DNA of 64,000 nt from Strigamia acuminata (taxonomy: Eukaryota; Arthropoda; Chilopoda; Geophilomorpha; Linotaeniidae). Positions 34,001 through 43,834 of this stretch are shown here, piece after piece; position 1 is the first letter of the stretch, and each line of letters opens with the position of its first letter. The position numbers were made by a program, and so were the translations under genes. The stretch covers positions 9,915,060 through 9,979,059 of the forward strand of contig OX442314.1 in NCBI GenBank assembly GCA_949358305.1, read 5' to 3'. The notes below the pieces were generated by a model. It was not told the origin of the DNA. It ran no database searches and worked only from the letters and a program-made list of their open reading frames with translations.

Positions 34001-35428
34001 TACATTTTCAGATAATGAACGTACTGGAGATGTGGTGCGCGATACGTAATGTCTTCGTGATTGTACTTTGTTGGCTTCGAATTTATTTTGTGTTTCGCGT
34101 ATTTCAAGCTCCATTCTTATTTGCGCGAGTTTATTGTCCAATTTGGTTTCACGTTCCTTGCGCTCTTCCACAAGTAATTGTTCCTGTAGTTTTTGCTCTT
34201 CTAATCTGTAACATTCCCTCCGCTGATCTCGATCATTCGCCGCAGCTATCCATGCAGCATATTCCTCGTGGGACATTGGTTCATTTATGTGGCAATAACA
34301 TGCTTCATGCGTAATGTCTAGCATCCGGTCTTGTACTTCTCGCAGCTTGAGACGTGTTGGCGAAATTATTCTTTTCAACTGTGTCAAGTCGGTCCTGCAA
34401 CTGGGTGAGAATCTTGCGCGATTTAGCAATAAACACTTTTGACATGTGGCACGTGGTACGCATTGTTTTGGTGATTGCACTGTTTGCATTGTTAAATCCA
34501 CTGATTCCTGGGAACTCGAGGGAGATTTTGCTAGACTTTCATCCGTTTGTTTCAAGACGAATTCTTGTTCTTTTATTGCGTTTGCTGGTGAACCAAAGTT
34601 ATACGACTCATTTCGATAAGAGTAACCATACTCGTTTTGCTGACACGCTTTGTCTTTGAAATGTGATTCACTTTTCTGGCGGGCTTCGTCCTGATAACGC
34701 GACTCATTTCGCTGATTTGAGTCCTCGTTTGGACGTGAGTTGTTCTTAAAACGTGATTCACTTCTGTGGCAAATTTCGTCATGATAATGCGACTCATTTC
34801 GCGGATCTGAATTTTCGCGTTGACGTGATTCGCAACAATAACGCGACTCGTTTCGCGAATGTGAGTCCTCTTGTTGACACTCTTTGTCACGGTAGTGCGA
34901 CTCATTTCGCGACTGGAAGTCCTCGTATTGGCGGAAATCGTCTTTGAGCGAATGTTCTCGTGACGTAGAAGGACCATGTTCTTCTTTTCTTTGATTAACT
35001 TCGCTTCGACTATCAAGTCCCGAATCATTTCGGTTATCATATCGAATGTCGTATTTTGGTATATCCTGATCTCGTTGATCGCATCTTCTTTGATAGTTCT
35101 GTGGTGAAGAAGAATGACGCATTTCATTTTTATCTCTTGATTGCCGTGTCTTATGGATTGTTAATGTACCACTTCTACTCTGGCTGGCTTGTAGTTGGTG
35201 GTCAGCCATCTTGATTGTAAAATCTTGGAAAAAATTTTCTTGATCCCGTTGAACAATCTTGGAATGTTTTCTGTCATCTGTGTTCTTAATGGCAATCGGA
35301 GACGACATATCTTCTGTGTGGTGTAACAATCCCAAATGTGGTGGCAAACTATATCTTTTCAATCGCAATGATGATTGTTGAACTTCCATGGTTGGTCTTT
35401 GTACTTGTTTCTTATGATGATCAGACAT
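31061..35428 (-). CDS. 1455-residue protein of an LTR element, no retroviral domains recognised
   Basis: A single ORF fills almost the whole interior of the element. It is very hydrophilic, rich in Gln, Lys, Ser, Glu and Asn. In order: a basic N-terminus; residues 170-275 with about eight repeats of RNES(R/H)Y...-type units of 12-15 residues; a Cys cluster (CQKC about 329, C344, CYCH about 377); a charged coiled coil about 396-452; three copies of a motif SPTRLKL(R/Q)EV (about 356, 526) and SPVDLRFSEV (578); then a long low-complexity C-terminal half. I see no CCHC knuckle, D(S/T)G protease, YxDD or DDE. It could be a highly diverged Gag, a captured host gene or an element-specific protein. 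The long open frame and identical LTRs argue that it is, or recently was, under selection. The function is unknown. Confidence 0.75.
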   Translation of the reverse strand: MSDHHKKQVQRPTMEVQQSSLRLKRYSLPPHLGLLHHTEDMSSPIAIKNTDDRKHSKIVQRDQENFFQDFTIKMADHQLQASQSRSGTLTIHKTRQSRDKNEMRHSSSPQNYQRRCDQRDQDIPKYDIRYDNRNDSGLDSRSEVNQRKEEHGPSTSREHSLKDDFRQYEDFQSRNESHYRDKECQQEDSHSRNESRYCCESRQRENSDPRNESHYHDEICHRSESRFKNNSRPNEDSNQRNESRYQDEARQKSESHFKDKACQQNEYGYSYRNESYNFGSPANAIKEQEFVLKQTDESLAKSPSSSQESVDLTMQTVQSPKQCVPRATCQKCLLLNRARFSPSCRTDLTQLKRIISPTRLKLREVQDRMLDITHEACYCHINEPMSHEEYAAWIAAANDRDQRRECYRLEEQKLQEQLLVEERKERETKLDNKLAQIRMELEIRETQNKFEANKVQSRRHYVSRTTSPVRSLSENVKSIPRSKSDLTKLLFEEPIEITEERGCLIKADKKTSTRKSVDSTALSAVRSPTRLKLQEVRRRLQTETRDSPAETKRQSRDDQKILRYGTSAEVTTRKRHNSPVDLRFSEVAKKLSLPVAMDAVKKALKRLSTSGEETETMSESRKSLILEMKTFSINFAKKTPSEKMEKIDSFNQALVVEGKTMESSLHVENENFRKASPPAQEDAKKSKPDPQELRYMAHSRCPPVRNTASVMHQSKVEQSITDSTGNAVKRGNDDTKYGRDNNQTSTPAQKKMLFDVMDKQNLQQPDDIRMSTANRELGQTQVDTCMAGWPNENDRHHQRSINFENFNDQKTAIDGRQQKEKSVQSAEDTRHAEGTQGVESDKITQSASKSDKMQAHKNAQPLQDTQNSDDKKNQDDAQIAEKIIESDTENLIFENLEENPLLFPKSVDFETDEQVQPFPKKGGRVMEKEKKNQNSSRNPRKSENKCLVRETKIVRKQLRKVIKRLTDNVMLQDSTFSPKLCRQNSEWPSKYFIVALKNILENITSEDLQEVKILIKNCYQRLDLANETQDTKEKVEKLPKKRIQAKQQLIQLEERSEVKLVETIQTSGDTRSEHENEKPLQTDDYKMLCSKQHTNTGLKGRPENQDCQVLTSIGQIEKQGPRPTEKENRILEKTLQRIDLKQHNTQSIELPKFAASSITTENISKINLLEKQPNQIIQVDQHFMESSEVKTAMKLSYASYTESTDLQKHIVSAVAIGNKSKINFSDTVKKSDCSNSDSRATVPTTVTIKSTSEGKQPVASFLLEEFRIQHVDLPNTQPEIQKQWLEIEKIAGNKITLMESKKPLNFEATNASAVQQQLVATTPEMNVKTQNDRADSGKVLEDACSKSFEHTTEDQLPIQVNWTGQLKEYAGRSGWQDFSPGSRTTVAITGQNQSVTTRNDPTKSQGELMQVNQPARLNSGLSRAKIDQTRGLPKILKSESDIPVMDFASGYDDEV

Positions 35429-35672
35429 GATGTTAATTTTTAGTAGATAGGATAATGAAGAAAGAAATAGTTTAACTTAGAAAAATATCTTCTAAACTCT
35501 GTTAACCATTTTCCCCCTTTTTTGTTTGAGAACCAAAAAAAAAAAAATTCACACCTATTCTTACTACAAATCAAAAAATAGAAGTTCCTCAATCTAATTA
35601 ACCTATCACAAAACAATTTTCCAAACAAATTAGGTCCTTCAACTAAATAAAAGTTGTTAAGGTTCAAATCTT

Positions 35673-35689
35673 TCAGGCCCAGGCCCCCA
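35673..35689 (-). promoter_or_regulatory. Possible primer binding site of the non-pol LTR element
   Basis: Two bases inside the 5' LTR the minus strand reads TGGGGGCCTGGGCCTGA. TGGGGGC fits the complement of a tRNA-Pro 3' end (GCCCCCA), but the match is only about eight bases. Confidence 0.4.
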
Positions 35690-35691
35690 AG

Positions 35692-36807
35692 TGTAATGAG
35701 CTCAAATTTCACTATAAAATAATAGTGAAATTTCTTTCTCATTGGTGCCGCATCGGGACTTATCAAAATTCTACTAAAACTCAACTCTAAAATCTTAACT
35801 GACTAATCAAAGAAGAAATAATCACTAATTAGTTCTTAAATAAAGGAAAAAGATTTATTCTTGGCTTGAATAAACTAATAGTAAAATACAATTAAATAAT
35901 AGGAATTAAAGGTAAAAGTAATAATAATTGAAGGTGAAATGGCGAAAATAATACAAAATAGCGGCGATGGCTTGTCGCTCGCTCTCGAACTTCGTTCTTC
36001 ACTCGACGCTCGCTCTCGAACCTCGTTCTTCGCTCGACGCTCGCTCTCGGACCTCGATACTCGCTCTCGGACCTCAATGCCCGCCCCAAACCTCAAAACG
36101 GCGTCTAAACTTCACTCTTTACTCACGATGTTCATTCCTGGTTAAACCGGACAAATTTCCGAATTCTTGGTGACTTGAACTCGGACACAATTCCGACTCT
36201 TCTTCCTTGATGACTCCGTGGTTGCGGCAAATTCCGCTTTATGTTGACTGGGACAAATTTCCCAATGAGGATTTCTCATCCAAACAATGGCTGCTTGGCA
36301 AGAATGATGATCTCTCCAAACAATGGCTGCTTGGCAAGATGAAAATCCCACTGATGAATATGCTCAATCAGCAAGATAAATTTCCCACTACTGGATGTAC
36401 ACAGTAGCAAGAACTCCCACAATAACTTTATGTTATTGTAAGAAATGAGTCTCAATACTCAAGAACATCTCAAAACTGCTTTAGCAATTTGCAAGAAGGA
36501 GTCTAAATACTCAGGCAATCTTTCACCAAATCCACTTGAAGAATTGTATTTTCCCAGGGTAGATTTTGTGACTTGTTGCTCTCAAAGTTGATTTCAGACT
36601 GAAGATTTTTCCTCATTCTCTGCAGGAAGCATTTCCTGTTACAGGAAGCTCATGGGCTGGTTGCCCTGGCAACCACCCTCATGTCTTCAAGTTATGCCAG
36701 ACTTCCTGTTCAGGCATAAAAAATAAACTCAAATAAAAATATGAAATATATAAAATATTTCCAGACACATTTCTGTTCTTCATCTAGTGACCACTAGGGT
36801 CACTACA
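35692..36807 (-). repeat. 5' LTR of the non-pol LTR element
   Basis: Same length as the LTR at 29909-31024, and I saw no difference between the two. On the minus strand it is the upstream copy and would supply the promoter for the 1455-codon ORF. Confidence 0.93.
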
Positions 36808-36811
36808 AAAT

Positions 36812-37529
36812 AAATAACCAATGACTATATATTTTACGTGAGTTTGGTGAAGACCGAACACCCAATTTTAAATTTCTAAAAAGTTTAGTGTTGGGCGCCA
36901 TTTTCAATTTTTTTTTTCAATATTTTATTCTAGGGTTAAATTGGGAAATTGAGCAAAAGTGTGGAATTGGGGAGGTGGTGAATACTTGACTCTTTGGGAG
37001 AGCTGTTCCATTGGCGTCTGCTTCCTTCTCACGACTCCCAAAGCTCCTTAATCATCTGTTTAAAAGCTCGCTCGCTCTTGCCATTTGATTTTCAAATATT
37101 AAGTTTACTTAAGCTCTTTTGACACTGCGGTTTCCTTTAGCAACAGTTGTAATGTGCAAGTGATAAGAACTTTTTCTTAAAGGCGAAGTTGTCTTATTTT
37201 TGGTTTTATCTTTTTAATTTGTTTAGTTAATTGAATTTGAATATTAAAATTGAGTTTAAAAAGTTTGTTTAGGCAGTAATTAATTAGTAATATTTAATTA
37301 AAAGAATGTTGTGTGAAAATGGTGGCTGTGGGAATTTTTGAGTTTGTTTCACTGGTTGTTTAAAATGCAAAAATGTGATCCATAATTCATAAGGTTTTAT
37401 GTTTGTACAAGTCAAAGTTTGTTTAATGTCAGTTATTCAAATATCATGTTTAAATATCCTACTCAAATGTCAATGAAGTAATGCAGTCACATTGGTGGAA
37501 ATAAAAGAAAAATGCCAACAATTGTGCAG
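36812..37529. other. No supported gene
   Basis: AT-rich sequence with a T run near 36909. Nothing recognised. Confidence 0.45.
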
Positions 37530-38285
37530 TATACGGAAAGCTTTGCAAATCTGTTGAGATTTATGTAAATATTTGAAAATCTGTTGAGATTTATGTAAAT
37601 ATTTGAAAATCTGTTGAGATTTATGTAAATATTTGAAAATCTGTTGAGATTTATGTAAATATTTGAAAATCCGTTGAGATTTATGTAAATATTTGAAAAT
37701 CTGTTGAAATCTATGTAAATACAGGGCATGGAAATCTTCTGATATTTTAATAAATTCATGAAAATTGGCTGAAATCTTTACAAACCCATGCAAATATGCT
37801 GAAATCCATGCAGATACGCTGAAATCCATGCAAATATGCTGAAATCCATGTAAATATGCTGAAATCCTTGCAAATATGCTGAAATCCATGCAAATATGCT
37901 GAAATCCATGCAAATATGCTGAAATCCATGCAAGTATGCTTTAATCCATGCAAGTATGCTGAAATCCATGCAAATATGCTGAAATCCATGCAAATATGCT
38001 AAAATCTTTACAAATCTATGCAAATATGCTGAAATCTTTACAAATCTATGCAAATATGCTGAAATCTTTACAAATCTATGCAAATATGCTGAAATCTTTA
38101 CAAATCTATGCAAATATGCTGAAATCTTTACAAATCTATGCAAATATGCTGAAATCTTTACAAATCTATGCAAATATGTTGAAATCTTTACAAATCTGTG
38201 CAAATATGCTGAAATCTTTGCAAATCCTTTAAATTTTATGCAAACCTGTTAAAATTCAGGCAAACCTGTTAAAATCCAAGCAGAT
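37530..38285. repeat. Compound tandem repeat in three blocks
   Basis: Block 1 (about 37540-37720) has 30-bp units with TTTATGTAAATATTTGAAAA. Block 2 (about 37790-38000) has 20-bp units CAAATATGCTGAAATCCATG. Block 3 (about 38000-38220) has 30-bp units with GAAATCTTTACAAATCTATG. Blocks 2 and 3 share CAAATATGCTGAAATC, so one probably grew from the other. ORFs of up to 147 codons here are repeat artefacts. Confidence 0.93.
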
Positions 38286-38785
38286 TTGCGGATAGCTACA
38301 ATGTGCAAGACCAAGCTCTATCTTTTCAAATCAAATCCAATCTGCATACAAATCTCATTGGATTTTCAAATTAAATTACCGCTATATCTTCAATTTGATT
38401 GATTGTAGTACCTCTTGGTTGTGCATCTTTATTGACGACGATTTGGGAATATTATACATCGCTTTAACTTGCAAATTTATTTTATTTATTCACCGGTAAT
38501 TTATTCAAAATACGACGCTCTAACTGTAATTATGTTGGAACATCCTTTCTAAATTTTAAAATATAAAATTTAAAACTACAATAGACCGGATTTGACTAGA
38601 TCACAACATTTTCATTTCAACTCCCACGAGGAAATGAGCCATTAAACATGCATTCAGCCTATCCTCTTAATGGAAAGATTTAAATTAAGATTGACGGGCC
38701 TAATTTGTTACCTCACCGAATAATAAATTGAATTAACATTAATGCAAAAGTATTCCCACAGTGAAAAGTTCTTGCGCTTTGTATA
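38286..38785. other. No supported gene
   Basis: AT-rich. Nothing recognised. Confidence 0.45.
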
Positions 38786-38787
38786 TA

Positions 38788-39207
38788 CTCGAGTTGCACT
38801 CAAAAAGGCACCTCACAATGTGTACTCCCATTGGTCGAGCCAGTTTACTACTAACTCCAGACTGTATACTACTACTAGGAGAAGTAGTTTTGTTTTTTAT
38901 TTATTGTTGTGATTGTTATGACTAATTTAGTTTGTTATTTTGATTTTATTTAATAAAAAATGTTATTTCCATCATTAAAATGAAGTTTTACACATTAAAA
39001 AATGTCAAACTCATGTTTGTTGTGTTTATTGCTTACATCGTCTGGAAGTTTGAATTTTAGGCAGTTGTCTAGGCAATCGATTGCAATTTCTGTACATTGT
39101 AATGCAATTCTGTTATTTGGGTCTACTTTTCCGGATCACTACACCAGTAAACTGGCTTGACCAATGGGAGTACACATTGTGAGGTGCCTTTTTGATTGCA
39201 ACTCGAG
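38788..39207. mobile_element. MITE with ~58-bp inverted repeats and TA target duplication
   Basis: The ends begin CTCGAGTTGCACTCAAAAAG, inverted at the right, and continue through CCTCACAATGTGTACTCCCA with few mismatches. TA flanks both ends (38786-38787, 39208-39209). The inner ACTAACTCCAGACTGTATACT and AGAAGTAGT(T) match the inner block of the MITEs at 140 and 9224. Confidence 0.85.
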
Positions 39208-39209
39208 TA

Positions 39210-39964
39210 TAGTTGTATCACCTTTCATTTATTATCAGGTTTTTGTTTCACCCAACCAATGGGAGTTTGTCATATGTTTTCTGAAACAGTATCGCACTTT
39301 ATTGGCATTTGTCACCAGCGGAAGTGTCGAAAAGATTTGCTCATAAATACAGTCTGAACACGTAGTGACGTTCCCACGATTAAGCCAATAAGTGCAGTTA
39401 AGCGCTCCATCTCTCTTCCGATTCTACTTATGGATCAGAGTGCGATTTAAGATGTCTTCGGCAACGTCCGCTGCTTCGCTGTCACATTAGAGACTATTGT
39501 GGTCAATGTCATATTGGAGACACCAGAAATGGGATTTGGTTGTGATGCTTTTGGGTATTGTCGATCACTTTGTGGATTAATGGTCTGTAGGGAATGTCAG
39601 AATTGATTGTCTTCGAAATCCATCAGGCGATCAACGGGACGTGAAATAAAGTAACATGCGTGTGTATGGGAGAATTAGTGGATTTCCAAACTGGATTTTT
39701 TTTATCGTCGTTATTTCATTGTGACAGTTGTGCAGTGGTCGATGAAATGTAAAAGATTTCATTTCCTGCTTAACCATAGCAAGTGAGGAAATTGAATTGC
39801 TTGTCAGCAACTTGCTTTACATTAAACGTAGGTGTTAGGAAATTGGTTTAATACATTTTTCCCCAGAGGAAATTTAGGGTCTTCCACCATTTGGATGCAA
39901 AACAAAAGAAATTAATCGTAGCAATAAAATCAGCCGTTAGCATTTCCGCCGTACAAGTGCGTGA
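39210..39964. other. No supported gene
   Basis: Mixed sequence with no repeat, splice or coding signal that I can support. Confidence 0.45.
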
Positions 39965-40113
39965 CATGATTTAACCACGGACCACGGACCAAGGATGACA
40001 TGGACACGTATCCACGTATTTCCTATTGATTCATTGTAGAAAATGTATTGAGTTTATAATTAAATGTTTTAACACTGAGTCATAGTCAGTCATTTAAGAT
40101 ATTGTCTATGTGG

Positions 40114-41033
40114 TAGGCTTGTGCGATTAATTTTTGTTCCGAATGCGATTGCGATATTGGATTGTTGCGATTTTTTGCGATATATTGCATTTGCGCAGTG
40201 TTGTGCGCGGTCCCGGTCCCGGTCCCGGTCCGCGGTCCGCGATCCAGGACCGCCGGTCCGCGGTCCCGGACCGGGACCGGGACCGCGTTCCTTTTAAAAG
40301 GCCGGTACAGTACCGCGGATCGGGACCGCGTTTCTTTTAAAAGGCCGCTACAGTACCGCGGACCGGGACCGCGTTCCTTTTAAAATTCCGTGGACCGCGG
40401 ACCGCTTTTGCGGTACATCTCGCGGTCCACGAGAAAACACGAGATCTCGTGTTTTCTCGTGGATCGCGAGATTATACCGCAAAATACGAGAATCTTGTAG
40501 TTTTATCGCGTTTTCAACTTAAAATTTGATATTTAATAAATTAATTTTTTATTTTTTTATGAATCCAAAGCTGAAAAATTATATATATTCTTACAATGAA
40601 TTTATTAAATATCAAATTTTAAGTTGAAAACGCGATAAAACTACAAGATTCTCGTATTTTGCGGTATAATCTCGCGATTCGCGAGAAAACACGAGATCTC
40701 GTGTTTTCTCGTGGACCGCGAGATGTACCGCAAAAGCGCGGTCCCGGTCCCGGTCCGCGGTACACGGCGTACCGCGGACCGGGACCGCGGTTCTTTTTAG
40801 CTGCCGGAACAGGACCGCGGACCGCGCACAACACTGCATTTGCGATATATCGCGATATAATCGCAATCATCGCAATAATTCGCAATAATTTGCAATAATT
40901 CGCAATAATTCGCAATAATTCGCAATAATCGCAAATCGCGATATATCGCAAACAGCAGCTAGTGAATTAAATAGCTGCGATATTCAACCAAAAAAAATCG
41001 CATTGCGATTAATCGCAAATTTGCACATGCCTA
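40114..41033. mobile_element. Middle nested hAT-like MITE, 8-bp duplication CTATGTGG
   Basis: CTATGTGG is at 40106-40113 and 41034-41041. The ends are TAGGCTTGTGCGATTAAT and the inverted TAGGCATGTGCAAATTTGCG. The interior is built of TTGCGATATAT and CGCAATAATT units. Without the inner element it would be about 270 bp. Confidence 0.85.
40196..40836. mobile_element. Innermost nested hAT MITE, 8-bp duplication CATTTGCG
   Basis: CATTTGCG is exactly duplicated at 40188-40195 and 40837-40844. The ends CAGTGTTGTGCGCGGTCC are perfect inverted repeats with the CAGTG start common in hAT elements. Inside are GC-rich GGTCCCGGTCCCGG runs and long inverted arms (about 40385-40530 with 40600-40735) that include ACACGAGATCTCGTGTTTTC. 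No ORF is supported. Confidence 0.88.
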
Positions 41034-41140
41034 CTATGTGGTCTACTTACCCCCTGGGCCACATAGCAGTATTACGTGGCGCCATCGGTGGCAAAACGCA
41101 TTGAACATGTTGATACGTGTCCATCCTTGGTTCATGATTT

Positions 41141-41769
41141 AATAGAAACTAATTTATGGACTGTATATAATTAAATCAGTATTCGGTGAATTTAATATTT
41201 GATGAATATCCGGTGTCCGGTATTCGGTGCTTCTCTAATGCCGGCAACAAATGTTTAAAGACCGATTCGGCTCAAACCTAGACCTTTTTTGGAATATTTT
41301 ATACAAAGTGGAAAAAAACAGGGCCACATTTGCAAAAGTAATCAGGACCCCCAGTGGTTGTGACAAAGAATCGCCAAGACCAGGAAAGAGCTGTCACAGG
41401 AACAAAAGCTTGCTACTTCGAAGGGGATTATTTCTATGTGAATTTATGGCAGGTGAAATCTCTGTGCACAATGTTTGGAAATATATTTGATGTGAAGTTA
41501 GAAGAAGAAGAAGAATTTAGATAGGATTGAATGTGCTTGGCATTTGCCTACAGATGGGAAAGACTAGGAAATTTGTATAAACCCCTGAGAGACTGTTGTT
41601 ATTCAATTAGGAAATTGAAAATCTCTGCAAATTTGATAAAATTAACTTCTTTTATTGATTCTGGAGTTAGCTGTTTAATGATCCTGGGAGATCAATAAAA
41701 CCAGGTGCTTCTGGGATACTTAAATTGCATATCTTAAATGTAAAAATATTGGGTAATGGATTAGATTAG
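41141..41769. other. No supported gene
   Basis: A short ORF at 41251-41490 has no recognisable similarity. Confidence 0.4.
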
Positions 41770-42069
41770 ATGAATGCAGGATTCAATTTCTTTATAGTTC
41801 TTTTTCTAATAACAAGATTTTCTTTGTCTGAAGACATTTTGGTGAATGTGCACATTTCTATTGTGTTTTCAAGAAGTTGTTACATTTTTTTGGTCCTTAA
41901 AGTTAAAACCAATGTATTTGGCTTAATGATGGCCATAAATTTGCCTACTCAAAAGCCAAAATTGGTATTGGTGTGGAAACAATTGCAATTTGCTGTTGTG
42001 ATATTGATCATACATGGCTATGGCTGGCAAGACATTTTTCTTCTCAATAAGAAATGCACTGAATTTTAA
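41770..42069 (+). CDS. ORF of uncertain status, 99 codons with signal-like N-terminus
   Basis: The ORF starts at an ATG and begins MNAGFNFFIVLFLITRFSLS, a hydrophobic stretch like a signal peptide. The rest is hydrophobic with only two Cys (SRSCY, KKCTEF) and no family that I recognise. It is AT-rich, has no visible promoter or splice sites, and could be chance or a decayed gene. Confidence 0.15.
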   Translation: MNAGFNFFIVLFLITRFSLSEDILVNVHISIVFSRSCYIFLVLKVKTNVFGLMMAINLPTQKPKLVLVWKQLQFAVVILIIHGYGWQDIFLLNKKCTEF

Positions 42070-42665
42070 AACTATTCCTTTCAATCAAACCTTTAAATAA
42101 AACAGGTTAGCAGATCACATGACAACACAATTTATAGCTCAAATTAGGACTTGTTTTGATTTATTGCTGATATTGACAGATGGCATTTATCACCAGAGGA
42201 TAAAGATTTATCAACTAAGAGAAACAAAAGCTCAGCCTTTTTGCAACCACAGTTAATTAATTGATGATAAAGTTTGTAAAAGTCATCTGAACTGTTGAAA
42301 AAAAGAATCACCTAATCTATACTCAATCATTTTATCAGACCAAGAAATTGGTATTAAGCTCCAGTTGTTGGATTGGTGTCCAAGGCAACTTCTTTTCAGC
42401 AACTAGAAGCTGTTTATTGAGGAGAAACGACAAAACACTGAGCTTAATCTTACAGCTATTAGTTCCTATCACGGCCGCTTTAAGACCTTTGTAGGCTTTT
42501 TATCATTTGCAGACGTATTACATTTTTTTGTATTAATTTTGAAAGGAAAATGAACGCACCCTTAATTCCTTCTAACATAAAACTGTTGAGTAGTGGTGCT
42601 GAAAAACACTTAAAAACTGTTGTGGAAGCGTGCGAAATAAGATTGCTGAGTCCACAACTGGCTCA
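42070..42665. other. No supported gene
   Basis: AT-rich. Nothing recognised. Confidence 0.45.
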
Positions 42666-42796
42666 CAGGGCTGGACTGGGAACAAATTTAGTACCGAGAA
42701 ATCTGGATAGATCGGGCCACAACAAAAGGAAAAAAATTTACAGCGTCGTGGGCCACCGGGAAATACCCGGTATCCTGTCGGGCCAGTCCAGCACTG
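42666..42796. mobile_element. Short hAT-like MITE, ends CAG(G/T)GCTGGACTGG
   Basis: CAGGGCTGGACTGG at the left is matched inverted by CAGTGCTGGACTGG at the right. The flanks CTGGCTCA and CCGGTTCG agree at only five of eight bases, so the target duplication is decayed or absent. Confidence 0.6.
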
Positions 42797-42859
42797 CCGG
42801 TTCGTAGACCCTAAAAAGGTTTGTAGGACCTAAACACTGCACCTATACTCAAAACCACC

Positions 42860-42995
42860 ATAACGTTGATCTATTTCAGCCTGTTTACGTCTAACTGTGA
42901 CTGTGTTCTACTACGTGGAAAAGTAGTTCTGTGTCAAAACATCACCTTTGACGATGTTGGTAATCGATCACAATGTCTGGAGTTCGAGTACAATT
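42860..42995 (+). mobile_element. Fragment of the 9224-type MITE
   Basis: It matches the reverse complement of the 9224-9470 element over AACGTTGA, CTAACTGTG, GGAAAAGTAGTTCTGTGTC and ATCACAATGTCTGGAG, then runs beyond it. The terminal repeats are missing. Confidence 0.65.
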
Positions 42996-43834
42996 ACCCA
43001 AAAGAATCTTAGTTAAACTCTTCGACTCCTGCAAGGCCACTCTCCCGAACTTATTTTCACCGGTAATCCTTTAGCTTCAATGATTGTCAGTCATTGCGGA
43101 TTCAACGGCTTTTTCCTCTCTTCGCACTCAATTTAAAGTACAAGGAACAATATATCAGTGGACTAAACGCCACTTTAACCTTTCGCGAGCAATTAGCTTT
43201 ACGGCTTTATCTCACGGACACCACGATTATAACAAGGCACTCTTTTGTCTTTTGATGTCTGTTGGCTGAGTTAATTGGACAATTTGCTCACCAGAGGTCT
43301 CATCAGCCTCATACAACATTTGACAGTTTCCTTTATTCTGTTTAATTGTCAGGGTTCACCAAGTTTTACAAATTGCAGTCAGTGGTGATTATCGACAAGC
43401 CGCTGTTCAGGTATTCGTCACACCTCGCCGACTTACCACCAACCAACAAGGTGCCTTGATGAGAAAGTAGTGATTGAGGGCGTATGTTGTAGTGCTGCTC
43501 CGGTGGCTAGTGTCATTAAAATTCAAAGATTGCCTTCCACTTTTTAATATACTGAAGGCTTAAATCGATTGGGACATAAAAGTCCCTGTGGTTTAGGGGC
43601 TGATATTGGACTCTTTTCTTTTTTAATGTTCCTGGGGACAAGGGTGACACTATACATATTCCTTATCACATTTTGTCAGGAATTTGATAACAAGAGTTAT
43701 TTGTGTTCTGTTATTAATTTATGACATGATTGCCTCCACTGTCTACATTGTGGTGAGATGAGATGGGAACCGTTGTAATGTAATAGGTTTTGTTGTGGGT
43801 GATGCTCTGAAGAAAAGATAGCTCTGGTTTTTTT
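42996..43834. other. No supported gene
   Basis: Mixed sequence. ORFs are under 70 codons. Confidence 0.4.

Larger units (their letters stand above)
29905..36811 (-). mobile_element. LTR retrotransposon with a non-pol ORF, AAAT target duplication
   Basis: Two direct 1116-bp LTRs (29909-31024, 35692-36807) appear identical and flank a 4667-bp interior. AAAT (29905-29908, 36808-36811) is duplicated at the ends. On the minus strand the element runs 5' LTR, a possible primer site, one 1455-codon ORF, a polypurine tract and the 3' LTR. It has no protease, reverse transcriptase, RNase H or integrase. The 4-bp duplication and tract suggest Ty3/Gypsy or BEL machinery supplied in trans. Identical LTRs mean a recent insertion. 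Confidence 0.93.
39973..41132. mobile_element. Outermost of three nested elements, 8-bp duplication CATGATTT
   Basis: CATGATTT flanks it at 39965-39972 and 41133-41140. The ends are inverted: AACCACGGACC... with ACCAAGGATG, and AACCAAGGATGGACACGT on the right. The left end carries an extra GGACCACGGACC-like duplication. Its interior is interrupted by two further elements. The duplication size suggests hAT. Confidence 0.7.

Noticed and set aside
37470-38203. Minus-strand ORFs of up to 147 codons with regular peptide repeats
   Set aside because: Pure translation of the 20- and 30-bp tandem repeats. No start context or splice sites.
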